Below, in pieces: positions 51,262 through 60,955 of a stretch of 64,000 bases of DNA (within the stretch, counting starts at the first letter, position 1; the number at the start of each line of letters is the position of its first letter). A program made the position numbers and the translations under genes. The notes beneath the pieces were generated by a model that saw only the letters and a program-made list of their open reading frames with translations, did no database searches and had not been told where the DNA came from. Origin of the DNA: Rhynchopus sp. YZ270_cl-10 (lineage: Eukaryota; Euglenozoa; Diplonemea; Diplonemida; Diplonemidae); assembly GCA_964035575.1 (NCBI GenBank), contig OZ037888.1, positions 1,302,001 through 1,366,000 of the forward strand, read 5' to 3'.

Positions 51262-54200
51262 ATGAGCCAACTGCCTCTGAAGGTGAAGGTGCGCAGTCAA
51301 ATGGACGGGAAGGAGGCCATCGGCCGCGCAAAGCCCTGTGCGAACTTCCAGAAAGGCCTCTGCACATACGGCAGTGCGTGCCACTTCTCGCATGTGGAAG
51401 TACCAGCTTCGCTCAGCAGTACGCATGAAAGCAAAAAGCCTTGTGCAAACTACCAGAAGGGGACGTGTACTTATGGGGCCGATTGCCACTTCCTTCACAC
51501 TTCTACTTCCGAGACAAGTTCTGCTGCGTTCCCGCAGAAAGTATGCGCAAACTACTCCTCAGGTGACTGTGCCCATGGTGAGAGATGTCATTACGTGCAC
51601 GAAGGTAGAACCACTCCAAAAACTGAGCCCACAAAGCCCTGTGCGAACTTCCAGAAAGGCCTCTGCACGTACGGCAGTGCGTGCCACTTCTTGCATCCTG
51701 TGGAAGTACCAGATTCGCTCGGCATTAAAAGCAAAAAACCTTGTGCAAACTACCAGAAGGGGACGTGTACTTATGGGAGCGCTTGCCACTTCCTTCACAC
51801 TTCTACTTCCGAGACAAGTTCTGCTGCGTTCCCGCGGAAAGTATGCGCAAACTACTCCTCAGGTGGCTGTGCCCATGGTGAGAGATGTCATTACGTGCAC
51901 GAAGGTAGAACTGGGGCAAGCAGTACCACTCCGAATGAGCCGACACAGCCCTGTGCGAACTTCCAGAAAGGCCTCTGCACGTACGGCAGTGCGTGCCACT
52001 TCTCGCATGTGGAAGTACCAGCTTCTCTCAGCAGTATGCATGAAAGCAAAAAACCTTGTGCAAACTACCAGAAGGGGACGTGTACTTATGGGGCCGATTG
52101 CCACTTCCTTCACACTTCTACTTCCGAGATAAGTTCTGCTGCGTTCCCACGGAAAGTATGTGCAAACTACTCCTCAGGCGACTGTGCCCATGGCGAGAGA
52201 TGTCATTACGTGCACGAAGGTAGAACTGGGGCAAGCAGCACCACTCCGAATGAGCCGACACAGCCCTGTGCGAACTTCCAGAAAGGCCTCTGCACGTACG
52301 GCAGTGCGTGCCGCTTCTCGCACCACACCACCACCGATGCACCCCACCGGGAGCCCTGCAAAGACTTCTTGTCTGGGAAGTGCAGCTTTGGTGCCAACTG
52401 CCACTTCACACACACACCGTGCCACCGCTACAGGCAGGGTCTCTGCACGTCTACCCCATGCGACGCTGTGCACACATACGACGTAAAGCCCCTCCTGCAG
52501 CACAGGGCACAGCTTCTGGACAAGCTGAAGAAACACAGGGTCGTGGTGGTTCTGGGGTGCGAAGTTGGGAAGACATACGAGCTCCCTCAGTACGTCGCTG
52601 GAGATGCGGGCTTCCACCAAGGCCCCGTTCTGTGCACGCAGCAAACCGATGCAGACGCAATCTCCTCCTCATCAAAAGTGCAGCGCGCCTTCAGCCCCGA
52701 CACTCCGGGTCTTGTAGGTTGCGATGTTGCTGCTTCTCCCGCTTCCCCAGGGAATCGCATCATTTACATGACAGAAGCACAACTCATCAACAGATTCGCG
52801 AGCGGGCACTTGACCAACGCATCCTGTGTCATTGTGGACGACGCACACCGACGCACCATGTGTACTGACATAGTGTTGGGTGAGTGCAGACTACGACTCC
52901 AGCAACAGCAGGACTTCCACGTTGTGATTGCTGCATCGGGGGCCACAGAGGCTGACGTGTTTGTGAAGTACTTCTCAGTAGACAAGAACGCTGTAGTGCA
53001 CATCGGGAAAGCAGCGCAGTCACGCCTCCAGTACGCAGTGTGTGAAGAAGGACTGAGCGCAGAGGAACACCTCGTTGAGGAGCTTATGTCCCGTTTGGAG
53101 AAGGAAAGCAACCACACCGTGGTCTTTCTTTCTGGCGACAAGGCCATACGCAGCGCTATCTCCGCAGCAAAGAACCACCCAAAGTGGTGTGACGACAGAT
53201 ACGAGGCGTTGCCCCTTCACGGTGACATGGGCAGCGATGCGTTCGACAGTGTGCTACAATACGAGGAGCGCCACAGCTACACCGCCTTCGACCCAGACAG
53301 CCACCAGTTCAAAACCCTCCCAAAACATTCGCAGGAGCGGCTCAGAAGTCAGAAACGTATGGTGCTGTTCTGCACGAGCATTGCCGAGGCTACGGTGACT
53401 GTACCCAACGTCGGGCTCGTTGTGGATAGTGGGTTGGTGAAGCGCTCGAGGTTCGACACACGCAAGACAGCGACAGTCCTGGAAGTCACACACCTCACCC
53501 CCGAGAGTGCTGAGTTGCGTGCACGTTGTGCGGCTGCATTTGGGTGCTGCGTCAGGCTTTACTGTCGTGAGGACGTGAGACCCTCAGCAGGCATGTTGCA
53601 AGGGGAGACGGAGACGCTGTGCCTTCAGATTGCGTCCCTGGGACACAGCCCTGTGCCCGGCCATGAGGGTGCCTTCCCTTACTTGCCAGGGGCAAGCCCA
53701 GTGGGCAGCACAGAGGAGTCGATGGGGTTTCTGAAATGTATAAAATGTGTCGACGAAGAGGGCAAGGTGACCCCCAAGGGAGCTGTGTTCGCTTCACTTG
53801 CATACAGCCCACGCTTCCTGGAAATGGTCGACAGGCTGCGCAAGGACGGACACATGCAGCTTGGTGCGGTGGTGCTGGGCCTGGCGCATCTCGAGTACTC
53901 CATATTTTCGAACAAAGGGGACAAATGTGAACATGCCAGCCGAGCGACAGAATATGTGAGCGACCTGCTACTGGCGCACAGCGTTTTCTGCGAGTGGGTG
54001 CGCAAAGGGGACAACCAGTACCAGCACGCAGCGAGTCATCACTTGAATCACAAATCCCTGAAAACGCTACATAAAATTGTGGACACTGTCACATCTGCGT
54101 TCAGCACCAGCGAGACGAACGGAACACTTGCATTGCCAGACTCGCACAAAGGTGCCGTGGAGTCGCTATCGCTGGCACTACTGGAGACAATGCCCGAGAG

Positions 54201-57200
54201 GCTGTGCGAGATGCGAGTCCCCCACGACCCCTCCTGTGGTGTCACAGTCGTGTGCAGAGGGCAGCTTGCCAGGGTCGACGGTGTCAGCGCACTTGCCGTA
54301 GCAAGCTCAGACGCGCCTGCCACACACGCCATCTCACTGCGCATCACAGAATCCGACACATGCACCGTCGTGAACCAGCTCCACCCTATTCTTCCTGAGC
54401 ACATACGCTCAGCTGCACCACACATGTTTGCCAAACTCCAAAACTACGTCTCGGCAGCAGAATATCACAACGTTGGCCCATTCGCGGCATTCCAGCCTGG
54501 CACACACCCGTGGACAAGCAACGGCCCCTGCCCCCTGGCGCTCCCTCAATACGAAGCCGCCCAGCGCACCCTCATCATCCGTGCACCTGAGGCAACCTCG
54601 TCCCTTGTCACATCCTGGACAGACACTCTTCTGCAAAACTGCAAAGCGAATGAGCTTGCCGCCACCAAAGACGTCTGCCTTACTGAACACTCTCTCTGCA
54701 TCTCCTACAAAGCCGGCCTCCACGTCTCCGCCATCACAGACACCTCACAGTGCACGGCTCTGCGCGTCCGTCGCGGTGACAACGTGAAGTTTGACGGACG
54801 AGGGCTCGACCGCTTCCTGCGCGACCATAACCTGCGTGAGGGATTTGTAGAGCACCGCACCTCTCAGCACGATGGGGACAAGTTCTTCCTCAATGCGTTG
54901 GTGTACAAATCAGCCGAAGCAGCGGAGAAGGCTGCGTCTCGCCTGGGGGAGGAGAACGTGGAGGGGCGCTTCACAGCTACAGTAGGCGGCGACGTAGGTG
55001 TGACGCTGAAGTTCCCCTACACCGCAGCCGTGCGCCCGATCGCCGTAGAAGGCTTATATGAACTATCGCTGGATCGTCTGTCCGAGATGCAGGCAGACAA
55101 ACTCTCATCCTGGCTGCAAGAACGTGGCTTGAACCCACGCTACTCGCCGTTCTACGGGAACGGGAAGATGTCGCCTCACCCACAGAGACTGAGGGTGCGT
55201 GGGTTAGGACGGGCGCAGTTCTCGTGTCTGTTGGAAGAGCGAGCAGCGTCGGTCTTCCTACCGTGGCAAAGCTCGTCACGTTCCTCACGCACGATGGTCC
55301 GGCCAACGATGGAAGTCACCTTCACATGCAAATGCGATATTGCAACGGCTACACAACTGCGCTCACAACACAGCACATCACGCGCACAGTACACCGCGTC
55401 TGTGCACAAAGTCTTTGCTTCCCGTGATTTGAAATTCATGGACAACGTCAAGGGGCAGCTGGCGAAGGTGGCCCAAGAGACCGCAAAGGCGGACGACGCG
55501 TCTTGCAGCACGACTGAACTGGACAAAGCCTTCAAAGTCACGATTGAATCCCGCCACCCCTCTGCGTGCAAGAGGGTGCTGCGGAAGCTTGCGAAGGCGG
55601 TGGAGGTGAACGTGATCGACCTGCGCCCGAAGGGTATGAAGCAGCTGCTGCAAGCGCTGGACAGGAAGGGCGCTCTCCAGGCAGAGGCCTCCTCGTGCGG
55701 GGTCAGGGTGCCATCCTTTGAAGACGTACACAAACACCACATGCCTGTATACGGGAGCGACGTCAACTATGGACGTTTCCTTGCACGCCTGGGAACGCTC
55801 TTCAACGAGTTCTCGAAGGGATGGAAGTGCATAACACTCGACAAGACTGCGCTGTCGGTGCTGGGGTCACTTGCGGGGAAGAAGTTCCTTCAGGAGACAC
55901 GGACGCAGCACAGCGTCGAGGCAGCGCTGCACAGGCACGAACAGATCCTCACCATCTACGGTGCACCTGAGGGTGCGGATGCAGCCGAGTCTGCTGTGCA
56001 GGCACACCTGCAGGAACACTCAGGCGACGTTGTCGAGGGCGACTCAAAATGCATGAAATGCGGCTCACAGTCGCACACAGAGCCTCTCACGCTCTGTGGG
56101 CACAAAATGTGCGACGACTGCGTTGCCTCAGGACTGGAGACGTGCCCCGTACCTGAATGCGGCTCGTCCTTCGTCGCCTCCGACGTGTCTGGCATAAAGC
56201 GTGACCAGAGCCTCATCGCCTCCACCGTGCTGCGCCGCTACCTGAAGCAGCGCATGCACCCCACCTATGGGGTGTGCTGCGGGCCGGCACACAGCGACTG
56301 CGACGCAGTGTTGAAGAAGTCCGACCAACACCACATGTGTTGGATGTGCTGCACACGAGTGTGCGTGAAGTGCAACACAGCAGACCCAGACCACAGGAAA
56401 CGCACCTGCGCAGAATACGAGGAGCACCTCAGGCTTACAAAGATCTGCAGCTCCTGTGGTGTGCCCCACCCCGACCAGACGTGCGCAGAGTACAAGCAGG
56501 GCAAGCAGCTTCTTGAGCAGGTCTTTGTTGCCGCCGAGCGCTTTGTGCAGGCAGAGTTCCCACAGGAGTACGCCCCGTTCTGCTTCCACCGCAACACCAG
56601 CGTCGCACAGACACACGGGACGGGACAACACCCAGCACTGAAGAAGTTCCTCGCAAGCGGAAAAGTCCCTCAACACACTTTGCAACCTTCGCTTGGACGC
56701 TTCGGGTGGCATGGGACACGTGAGTCCGCCAACCTTGTCTCGATATGCAGGGATGGGTGGGACCCCAAGAGGCGCAGCGGGCAGGTCTACGGGCGGGGGG
56801 AGTACTTCGCGCACAAGGCGGGCACTTCCATCGGCGGGTACGTAGGGGCAACGCGCACTGTTATTGTGGCCTTTATGCTGAAGGGAACCTGGCTGAACGA
56901 CACAACACACCTTGTCGTGGACAACCCGCTCTGCAACACGCGCTCCTACGTCCTGCCTATCGGCGTTGTGACCTACCAAGGCGCATCCCCGCCTGCCTTC
57001 ACGCCGCCGCCTATACAGAAGCAGGTCTTACCGGAAAGCACCCCTCGCACTTTGATGCAGCAACTTGTAGGGTTTCTAGGGCAAAGAAAAGAGGACACAC
57101 CGCGCAGTGCCTGGGAGTGGGAGAGTGACGAAGGCTGGAAGAAGTTTCCCAACGCAGTCAGTTCCCAGCTTGAAGCTGAACGCATGAGGGGCACGTCTCA

Positions 57201-57570
57201 GGTCAGCGTGTCTGTGATATCTGAAGACACAAAGGTGAGCAAAAGGATTCACGTTGACTTAGTGGCGATGCAGCAGAAGAACGAGACTACGCATTTCACA
57301 AGGCAAGTTCGGCGTGTCCAGACGCTTCCTGACAAAGGCACGGCACAAGGATGGCAGTGGCAGGATGGGACCGTGTGGTCGCCCTACAGCAAGGAGGCAG
57401 TGTCGAAACTTGACATTGCTTATTCTCATTACGCAGGAGGTGGTTGCAGCACTGTGGATTTGGTCACAAGCGCACTCGGGGGATCTTTCCAGCACACAGT
57501 CGACTTTCAAGCGATGACGCAAACGAATCGCTCGACTGGGACCGAACGGAAGGTACGAAGGGCTTCCTGA
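51262..57570 (+). CDS. CCCH zinc-finger / degenerate DEAH helicase / RING-IBR / PARP / WWE protein
   Basis: 2102 residues. The ATG at 51262 is the first in frame; the upstream frame starts only at GTG. Twelve CCCH fingers begin near residues 26, 61, 95, 127, 161, 195, 231, 266, 300, 336, 366 and 387, and the first nine form three near-identical triplets of about 100 residues. A DEAH/RHA-like core follows: shortened Walker A GCEVGKT (432-438), DDAH (526-529), SGAT (559-562), SIAEATVTVPN (706-716), and motif VI without its usual arginines (about 749-767), then an HA2-like region near 820-855. Residues 960-1590 are unassigned. RING (C1597xxC1600, CGHKMCDDC, CPVPEC) and IBR (CWMCCTRVCVKC) follow. 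A PARP domain has H1817 (GWHGT) and Y1848 (GRGEYFA), with Ser or Arg where Glu is usual (RSYVLP, about 1895), so mono-ADP-ribosylation is more likely than polymer formation. Two WWE domains lie at about 1949-2020 and 2028-2102. It is probably an RNA-binding ADP-ribosyltransferase with ubiquitin-ligase parts, perhaps in RNA surveillance or defence (inference). AATAAA at 57724-57729. Confidence 0.9.
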   Translation: MSQLPLKVKVRSQMDGKEAIGRAKPCANFQKGLCTYGSACHFSHVEVPASLSSTHESKKPCANYQKGTCTYGADCHFLHTSTSETSSAAFPQKVCANYSSGDCAHGERCHYVHEGRTTPKTEPTKPCANFQKGLCTYGSACHFLHPVEVPDSLGIKSKKPCANYQKGTCTYGSACHFLHTSTSETSSAAFPRKVCANYSSGGCAHGERCHYVHEGRTGASSTTPNEPTQPCANFQKGLCTYGSACHFSHVEVPASLSSMHESKKPCANYQKGTCTYGADCHFLHTSTSEISSAAFPRKVCANYSSGDCAHGERCHYVHEGRTGASSTTPNEPTQPCANFQKGLCTYGSACRFSHHTTTDAPHREPCKDFLSGKCSFGANCHFTHTPCHRYRQGLCTSTPCDAVHTYDVKPLLQHRAQLLDKLKKHRVVVVLGCEVGKTYELPQYVAGDAGFHQGPVLCTQQTDADAISSSSKVQRAFSPDTPGLVGCDVAASPASPGNRIIYMTEAQLINRFASGHLTNASCVIVDDAHRRTMCTDIVLGECRLRLQQQQDFHVVIAASGATEADVFVKYFSVDKNAVVHIGKAAQSRLQYAVCEEGLSAEEHLVEELMSRLEKESNHTVVFLSGDKAIRSAISAAKNHPKWCDDRYEALPLHGDMGSDAFDSVLQYEERHSYTAFDPDSHQFKTLPKHSQERLRSQKRMVLFCTSIAEATVTVPNVGLVVDSGLVKRSRFDTRKTATVLEVTHLTPESAELRARCAAAFGCCVRLYCREDVRPSAGMLQGETETLCLQIASLGHSPVPGHEGAFPYLPGASPVGSTEESMGFLKCIKCVDEEGKVTPKGAVFASLAYSPRFLEMVDRLRKDGHMQLGAVVLGLAHLEYSIFSNKGDKCEHASRATEYVSDLLLAHSVFCEWVRKGDNQYQHAASHHLNHKSLKTLHKIVDTVTSAFSTSETNGTLALPDSHKGAVESLSLALLETMPERLCEMRVPHDPSCGVTVVCRGQLARVDGVSALAVASSDAPATHAISLRITESDTCTVVNQLHPILPEHIRSAAPHMFAKLQNYVSAAEYHNVGPFAAFQPGTHPWTSNGPCPLALPQYEAAQRTLIIRAPEATSSLVTSWTDTLLQNCKANELAATKDVCLTEHSLCISYKAGLHVSAITDTSQCTALRVRRGDNVKFDGRGLDRFLRDHNLREGFVEHRTSQHDGDKFFLNALVYKSAEAAEKAASRLGEENVEGRFTATVGGDVGVTLKFPYTAAVRPIAVEGLYELSLDRLSEMQADKLSSWLQERGLNPRYSPFYGNGKMSPHPQRLRVRGLGRAQFSCLLEERAASVFLPWQSSSRSSRTMVRPTMEVTFTCKCDIATATQLRSQHSTSRAQYTASVHKVFASRDLKFMDNVKGQLAKVAQETAKADDASCSTTELDKAFKVTIESRHPSACKRVLRKLAKAVEVNVIDLRPKGMKQLLQALDRKGALQAEASSCGVRVPSFEDVHKHHMPVYGSDVNYGRFLARLGTLFNEFSKGWKCITLDKTALSVLGSLAGKKFLQETRTQHSVEAALHRHEQILTIYGAPEGADAAESAVQAHLQEHSGDVVEGDSKCMKCGSQSHTEPLTLCGHKMCDDCVASGLETCPVPECGSSFVASDVSGIKRDQSLIASTVLRRYLKQRMHPTYGVCCGPAHSDCDAVLKKSDQHHMCWMCCTRVCVKCNTADPDHRKRTCAEYEEHLRLTKICSSCGVPHPDQTCAEYKQGKQLLEQVFVAAERFVQAEFPQEYAPFCFHRNTSVAQTHGTGQHPALKKFLASGKVPQHTLQPSLGRFGWHGTRESANLVSICRDGWDPKRRSGQVYGRGEYFAHKAGTSIGGYVGATRTVIVAFMLKGTWLNDTTHLVVDNPLCNTRSYVLPIGVVTYQGASPPAFTPPPIQKQVLPESTPRTLMQQLVGFLGQRKEDTPRSAWEWESDEGWKKFPNAVSSQLEAERMRGTSQVSVSVISEDTKVSKRIHVDLVAMQQKNETTHFTRQVRRVQTLPDKGTAQGWQWQDGTVWSPYSKEAVSKLDIAYSHYAGGGCSTVDLVTSALGGSFQHTVDFQAMTQTNRSTGTERKVRRAS
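51337..52326 (+). repeat. Internal tandem duplication coding for CCCH finger triplets
   Basis: DNA blocks of about 300-315 bases starting near 51337, 51640, 51952 and 52267 are almost identical, the last partial. Each of the first three codes for an F-type (CANFQKGLC), a Y-type (CANYQKGTC) and an S-type (CANYSSGDC) finger. High DNA identity implies recent expansion or gene conversion. Confidence 0.8.
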
Positions 57571-59234
57571 GGCGAGAGTCTCAAAAAAGATCACCGTTAA
57601 TGTCGCTAGCAGCACTTCACGGGTGTGTGCGTGTGGTGATGTGTGCACATTTTTTTCAACTAATACTATGTGGGGGGGGGGAAGGAATAATATTGCGGTA
57701 TATAAAATATGGGTGGAAAAACAAATAAAAAGGGGGGTTTTTTTAAAAATTTGGTGGAGGTACCATCGACTGCTGGTTTGGCAACGTGTAGCTTTTTCCA
57801 ACGATGTTCACACACCGGCATCCCTGCCTGTGTTCCCCTTTTTTTTACTCCGTTCTCGCGCAAACAAAAAAAAGTTCTCTCTTCAAAAAAAAAAGACAAT
57901 CTTAACGGTCAAAAATGGCCACTTCTCGTTTTTTGTTTCTGACAATGCCCTATTTCTCGCTAACCACTTGGGCACGTTCGATGCAAAAAGAAAAAAATAT
58001 GCGATTTACGCATTGTTTGCCTTTCTTTGTAGGACCAACGACTTCTAGGAGTGGATACGGCCAGCTTGAAAGCCTTTCCCCATTACCGTAAAAATATTTA
58101 TTCTGGGCCGGAACAAAACTGGAACACCCCAAAAAATCGTCGATTGTTCCAGTTTTGTTCCGTACCAGCATTGTTTTGGGGGGGTATCCGTGCCTTGTCA
58201 AAAAAAACGAGGAGTGCGACGATTTTTTTTTGCCCAAAGATGCACTATGCACCTGGGTGGGGTGGGAATGGGGATAAAAATTCTACCCTAACAGAACTGT
58301 TCTGGGCCGGAACAAAACTGGGACACCCCCAAAAACCCCAAGTGTTCCAGTTTTGTTCCGGTCCAGTATACTTCTGTCTCAGAATAGTTACAGCCCAGAA
58401 TAAATATTTTTACGGTATTCCTTGTTTCTTTCACTTAACCTTTCTTTTGTCATAATAGTGCATTATTATCTTGTTGTTATTGCTTTGATTGGGATAATAA
58501 CATAGAAACGCAGCAGTCAATCTGAGGGGGGTTCAAAAGGGGAAAGCAAAATAAACGCTAGTACAGTGAAGACGGGGGGAAGCATGCGGATGAAACAAAT
58601 CTTTCCCCCGTTTTCGATGTACTTCTTCTCAGCCTTGTTTCTTCACAGCAAGAAACTGGGTCAACTAAAAAAGGGGTGTGTGGGTGCAGGGGCGCAAAGT
58701 ACTGCGCATAACAACGTGTAAAAATAAGGGAAACTGCAAACTTGCCTGCAAAGGGGGGGAAAGCAAAATCAAAAAAGCAAAGATCGGCCTGCGTCTCCAC
58801 TGCCTCAGCAGTGTGGTGTAAACCCGCTTCGTATGATGTTCGCGAAGTCAGAGGCGCGGGCGTACAGCTAATAAGTACCCTGAAAATTTCCCCCAGATGC
58901 ATTCCAGTAAAAAAAGCATTTTTTTTTTTTCGATTGTGCGCTTGCTTCCAGCCAGAGAAAAGTGTTCGCTAATGAGCCTCCTTTACTTTAGGGCCAGGGT
59001 TTTCCTGATTGTGATGGTTCTTCTCAGCTTCTCTAGTAACAGCAATAGTAGTCAGGCCACGCAAGTCTGCAGGGTTGAGGGCTTAACGCAACAAGCAAAG
59101 AGAAAGAGAAGGATACTCAGCTCGCTTATCCACTTTTGAACCATGTGATTTGCGCTTCTTTTGTTACATTGTTGTATTCCCTATTCACCCCAAGGCATAT
59201 TTTAACTCTGAAAAAATGGTTGTGGTTTGATATA
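57571..59234. other. Intergenic region with a duplicated block and one inserted element
   Basis: No gene seen. 57950-58750 is related to 62610-63010 (shared GGAGTGGATACGGCCAGCTT and TGTACTTCTTCTCAGC), except for the inserted element 58085-58416. 58750-59234 is unique and leads into the WD40 gene, with a short pyrimidine stretch (TTGTATTCCCTATTCACCCC) near 59171. Confidence 0.6.
58085..58416. mobile_element. Inverted-repeat element, 332 bp, with visible empty site
   Basis: The ends are ACCGTAAAAATATTTATTC followed by TGGGC, and the exact complement (24 bases). ATT flanks both sides (58082-58084, 58417-58419). The duplicated block at 62741-62750 runs straight from CCCCATT to CTTCCTTG, the uninterrupted site. 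The interior is two imperfect hairpins, each made of GGAACAAAACTGG and its complement. Non-coding DNA-transposon derivative inserted after the segmental duplication, or lost without trace from the other copy. Confidence 0.75.
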
Positions 59235-60344
59235 ATGAACGTAAACGTTTTCGTACACGAGACTGGCACGTCAGCGGAAGTGGATGTAAGCCACGACGAC
59301 AGTATCTTGACTGTGAAGCAAAATGCGTGCCGAGCGTTGCAGATACGAGGCGGGATGACAGAACTGCGTGCACACGGGTGTGCACTAGACGAGGAGGCGA
59401 AGGTGGCAGACACACACGTGAGTCATGGAGACGAGTTGGAGCTGCGATGCACATATGCGGATGTCAAGTGTCCTGCCGAGTACTCGTACGAAACTGCTGC
59501 GTTTGCAGTGACACTGTCCCCTTGCGGAAAACTGTGTTTATTGGCAGGTGCCAAGCACGTTGCAATTTGGGAGACCGAAACAGGGTGTCGCTTACAGTGC
59601 CACCTTTCTCGTCAGCGCTTAGCGGCATATAACTACATGGCAGCAATGTCGATGTGTGGACAGTGGCTGTTCGTTGCCTCTCACGACCCTCTGGTTCAAC
59701 TCGATGCAGCGACAGGCGCAAAGGTACGAACACTGAGCCACCTCTACACTTGTTCTGTGTACGCCACCTTGTGCGGGAGGTACGTCGTCTCTTCACACTG
59801 TCGCGATGATGTAGTAATAATGCACAACTTGCACAGCGGTACTACAGTCAAGCGCTTTGAGCACATGGGATTAAAGGAGGCGTCTGGGCTTGCTGTGGCT
59901 GACGACAGCACGTGGCTGTGCACGGTAGGGGAGGACGGTGTTCGTGTGTGGAGCATGGAGACGTATGAGGGGGAGCTTGTTATAGCGTCTGAGAGCTGCA
60001 CCTGCGTCGCTATCTCGCCTTTCTGTGAGTACTTTGCTGTGGGACGGAGCGACGGGCCTTGGAGCTTTCACAAGAGGGATGGCACACTTCTCCTACAGTC
60101 TTCGCAGGTCGCTGCAATAGATAGGTTACTCTTCTCGCCCTGTGGGAAGTGGATTCTCTCGCACACTGGAGAGGATGATGGGTTGTGTCAGCTGGACACA
60201 GCGACTGGTACACGTGTGCGCAGAATCACGGATTGCCAAACATCATTTGCCATCTCGCCGTGCTCCCGCTTCTTGTTTGCTCTTCGCAGCGACAATGCCA
60301 TCCACGTATGTGAGCTAGATGGCACTGATGATCCCTATTCGTGA
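59235..60344 (+). CDS. Ubiquitin-like domain plus seven-bladed WD40-type propeller protein
   Basis: 369 residues; the ATG at 59235 is chosen because the longer frame begins at TTG. The N-terminus (MNVNVFVHETGTSAEVDVSH, ILTVKQNACRALQIRG, GDELELRC) has the beta-grasp pattern of a ubiquitin-like domain over about 72 residues, without a C-terminal Gly-Gly. Seven repeats with a SPCGK-like turn follow (SPCGKLCLL, SMCGQWLFV, TLCGRYVVS, ADDSTWLCT, SPFCEYFAV, SPCGKWILS, SPCSRFLFA), which fits a seven-bladed propeller. It is likely a cytoplasmic scaffold or adaptor; the partner is unknown. No introns. Codon use is less GC-rich than in the giant gene. Confidence 0.75.
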   Translation: MNVNVFVHETGTSAEVDVSHDDSILTVKQNACRALQIRGGMTELRAHGCALDEEAKVADTHVSHGDELELRCTYADVKCPAEYSYETAAFAVTLSPCGKLCLLAGAKHVAIWETETGCRLQCHLSRQRLAAYNYMAAMSMCGQWLFVASHDPLVQLDAATGAKVRTLSHLYTCSVYATLCGRYVVSSHCRDDVVIMHNLHSGTTVKRFEHMGLKEASGLAVADDSTWLCTVGEDGVRVWSMETYEGELVIASESCTCVAISPFCEYFAVGRSDGPWSFHKRDGTLLLQSSQVAAIDRLLFSPCGKWILSHTGEDDGLCQLDTATGTRVRRITDCQTSFAISPCSRFLFALRSDNAIHVCELDGTDDPYS

Positions 60345-60955
60345 AAGGTTTTGACGTGCCTTTTCTTCTTGTGTTATTTTATAGTACGGAAATAGGCATT
60401 CCCAACGTACCATCTTGGGGGGAAATGCAAAAACAAAAATGGAGGTGAGCGAGCCAACGTGTACAGACCGGGATATGGTTATGATTTTGGCAACTACATT
60501 CGTGTTCATCGAGAAAAAATGTATCAAAAATAATGTTCTTTTTTGATAAAACAACTTGTTGTCAATTCTAAAAAGATTGGAGACAGCGCTGCATGGCAAA
60601 CAAAACGGATTGAAAAAGACAGAAGCTCGCTTGTTTCTTTTTGAGTACTCAATTAACCACCACAACCGTACTTCAGTTTAACACAATCTTCACCTTTTTG
60701 TTTTCCGGCTTTGAGCGCACAAACAAAATACCCGATCTTTTTTTAACAGTTTTCTTTCCCCCTTTTTTTCCTCCTCATTTTTTCTTCTGACATCCGTCGG
60801 AAGGGGAAAAAGAAAATAACACACCCCCCACTCGTTGCACCACGGCGAGAAGGACCAATTTTTACGGGAAAACCATAAAAAAAGCATACCCCACTATTGT
60901 TTGTGCCCACTCCTCCGTTCTCTCCCCTTCGTCACCACCACCCAGACTCCAGAAA
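60345..60955. other. Intergenic region and nuclease-gene leader
   Basis: No gene seen in 60345-60740. From about 60745 it matches 50751-50990. It ends with CTCCTCCGTTCTCTCCCC, two AG sites (60944-60945 and 60951-60952) and the ATG four bases after the second. Confidence 0.5.
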
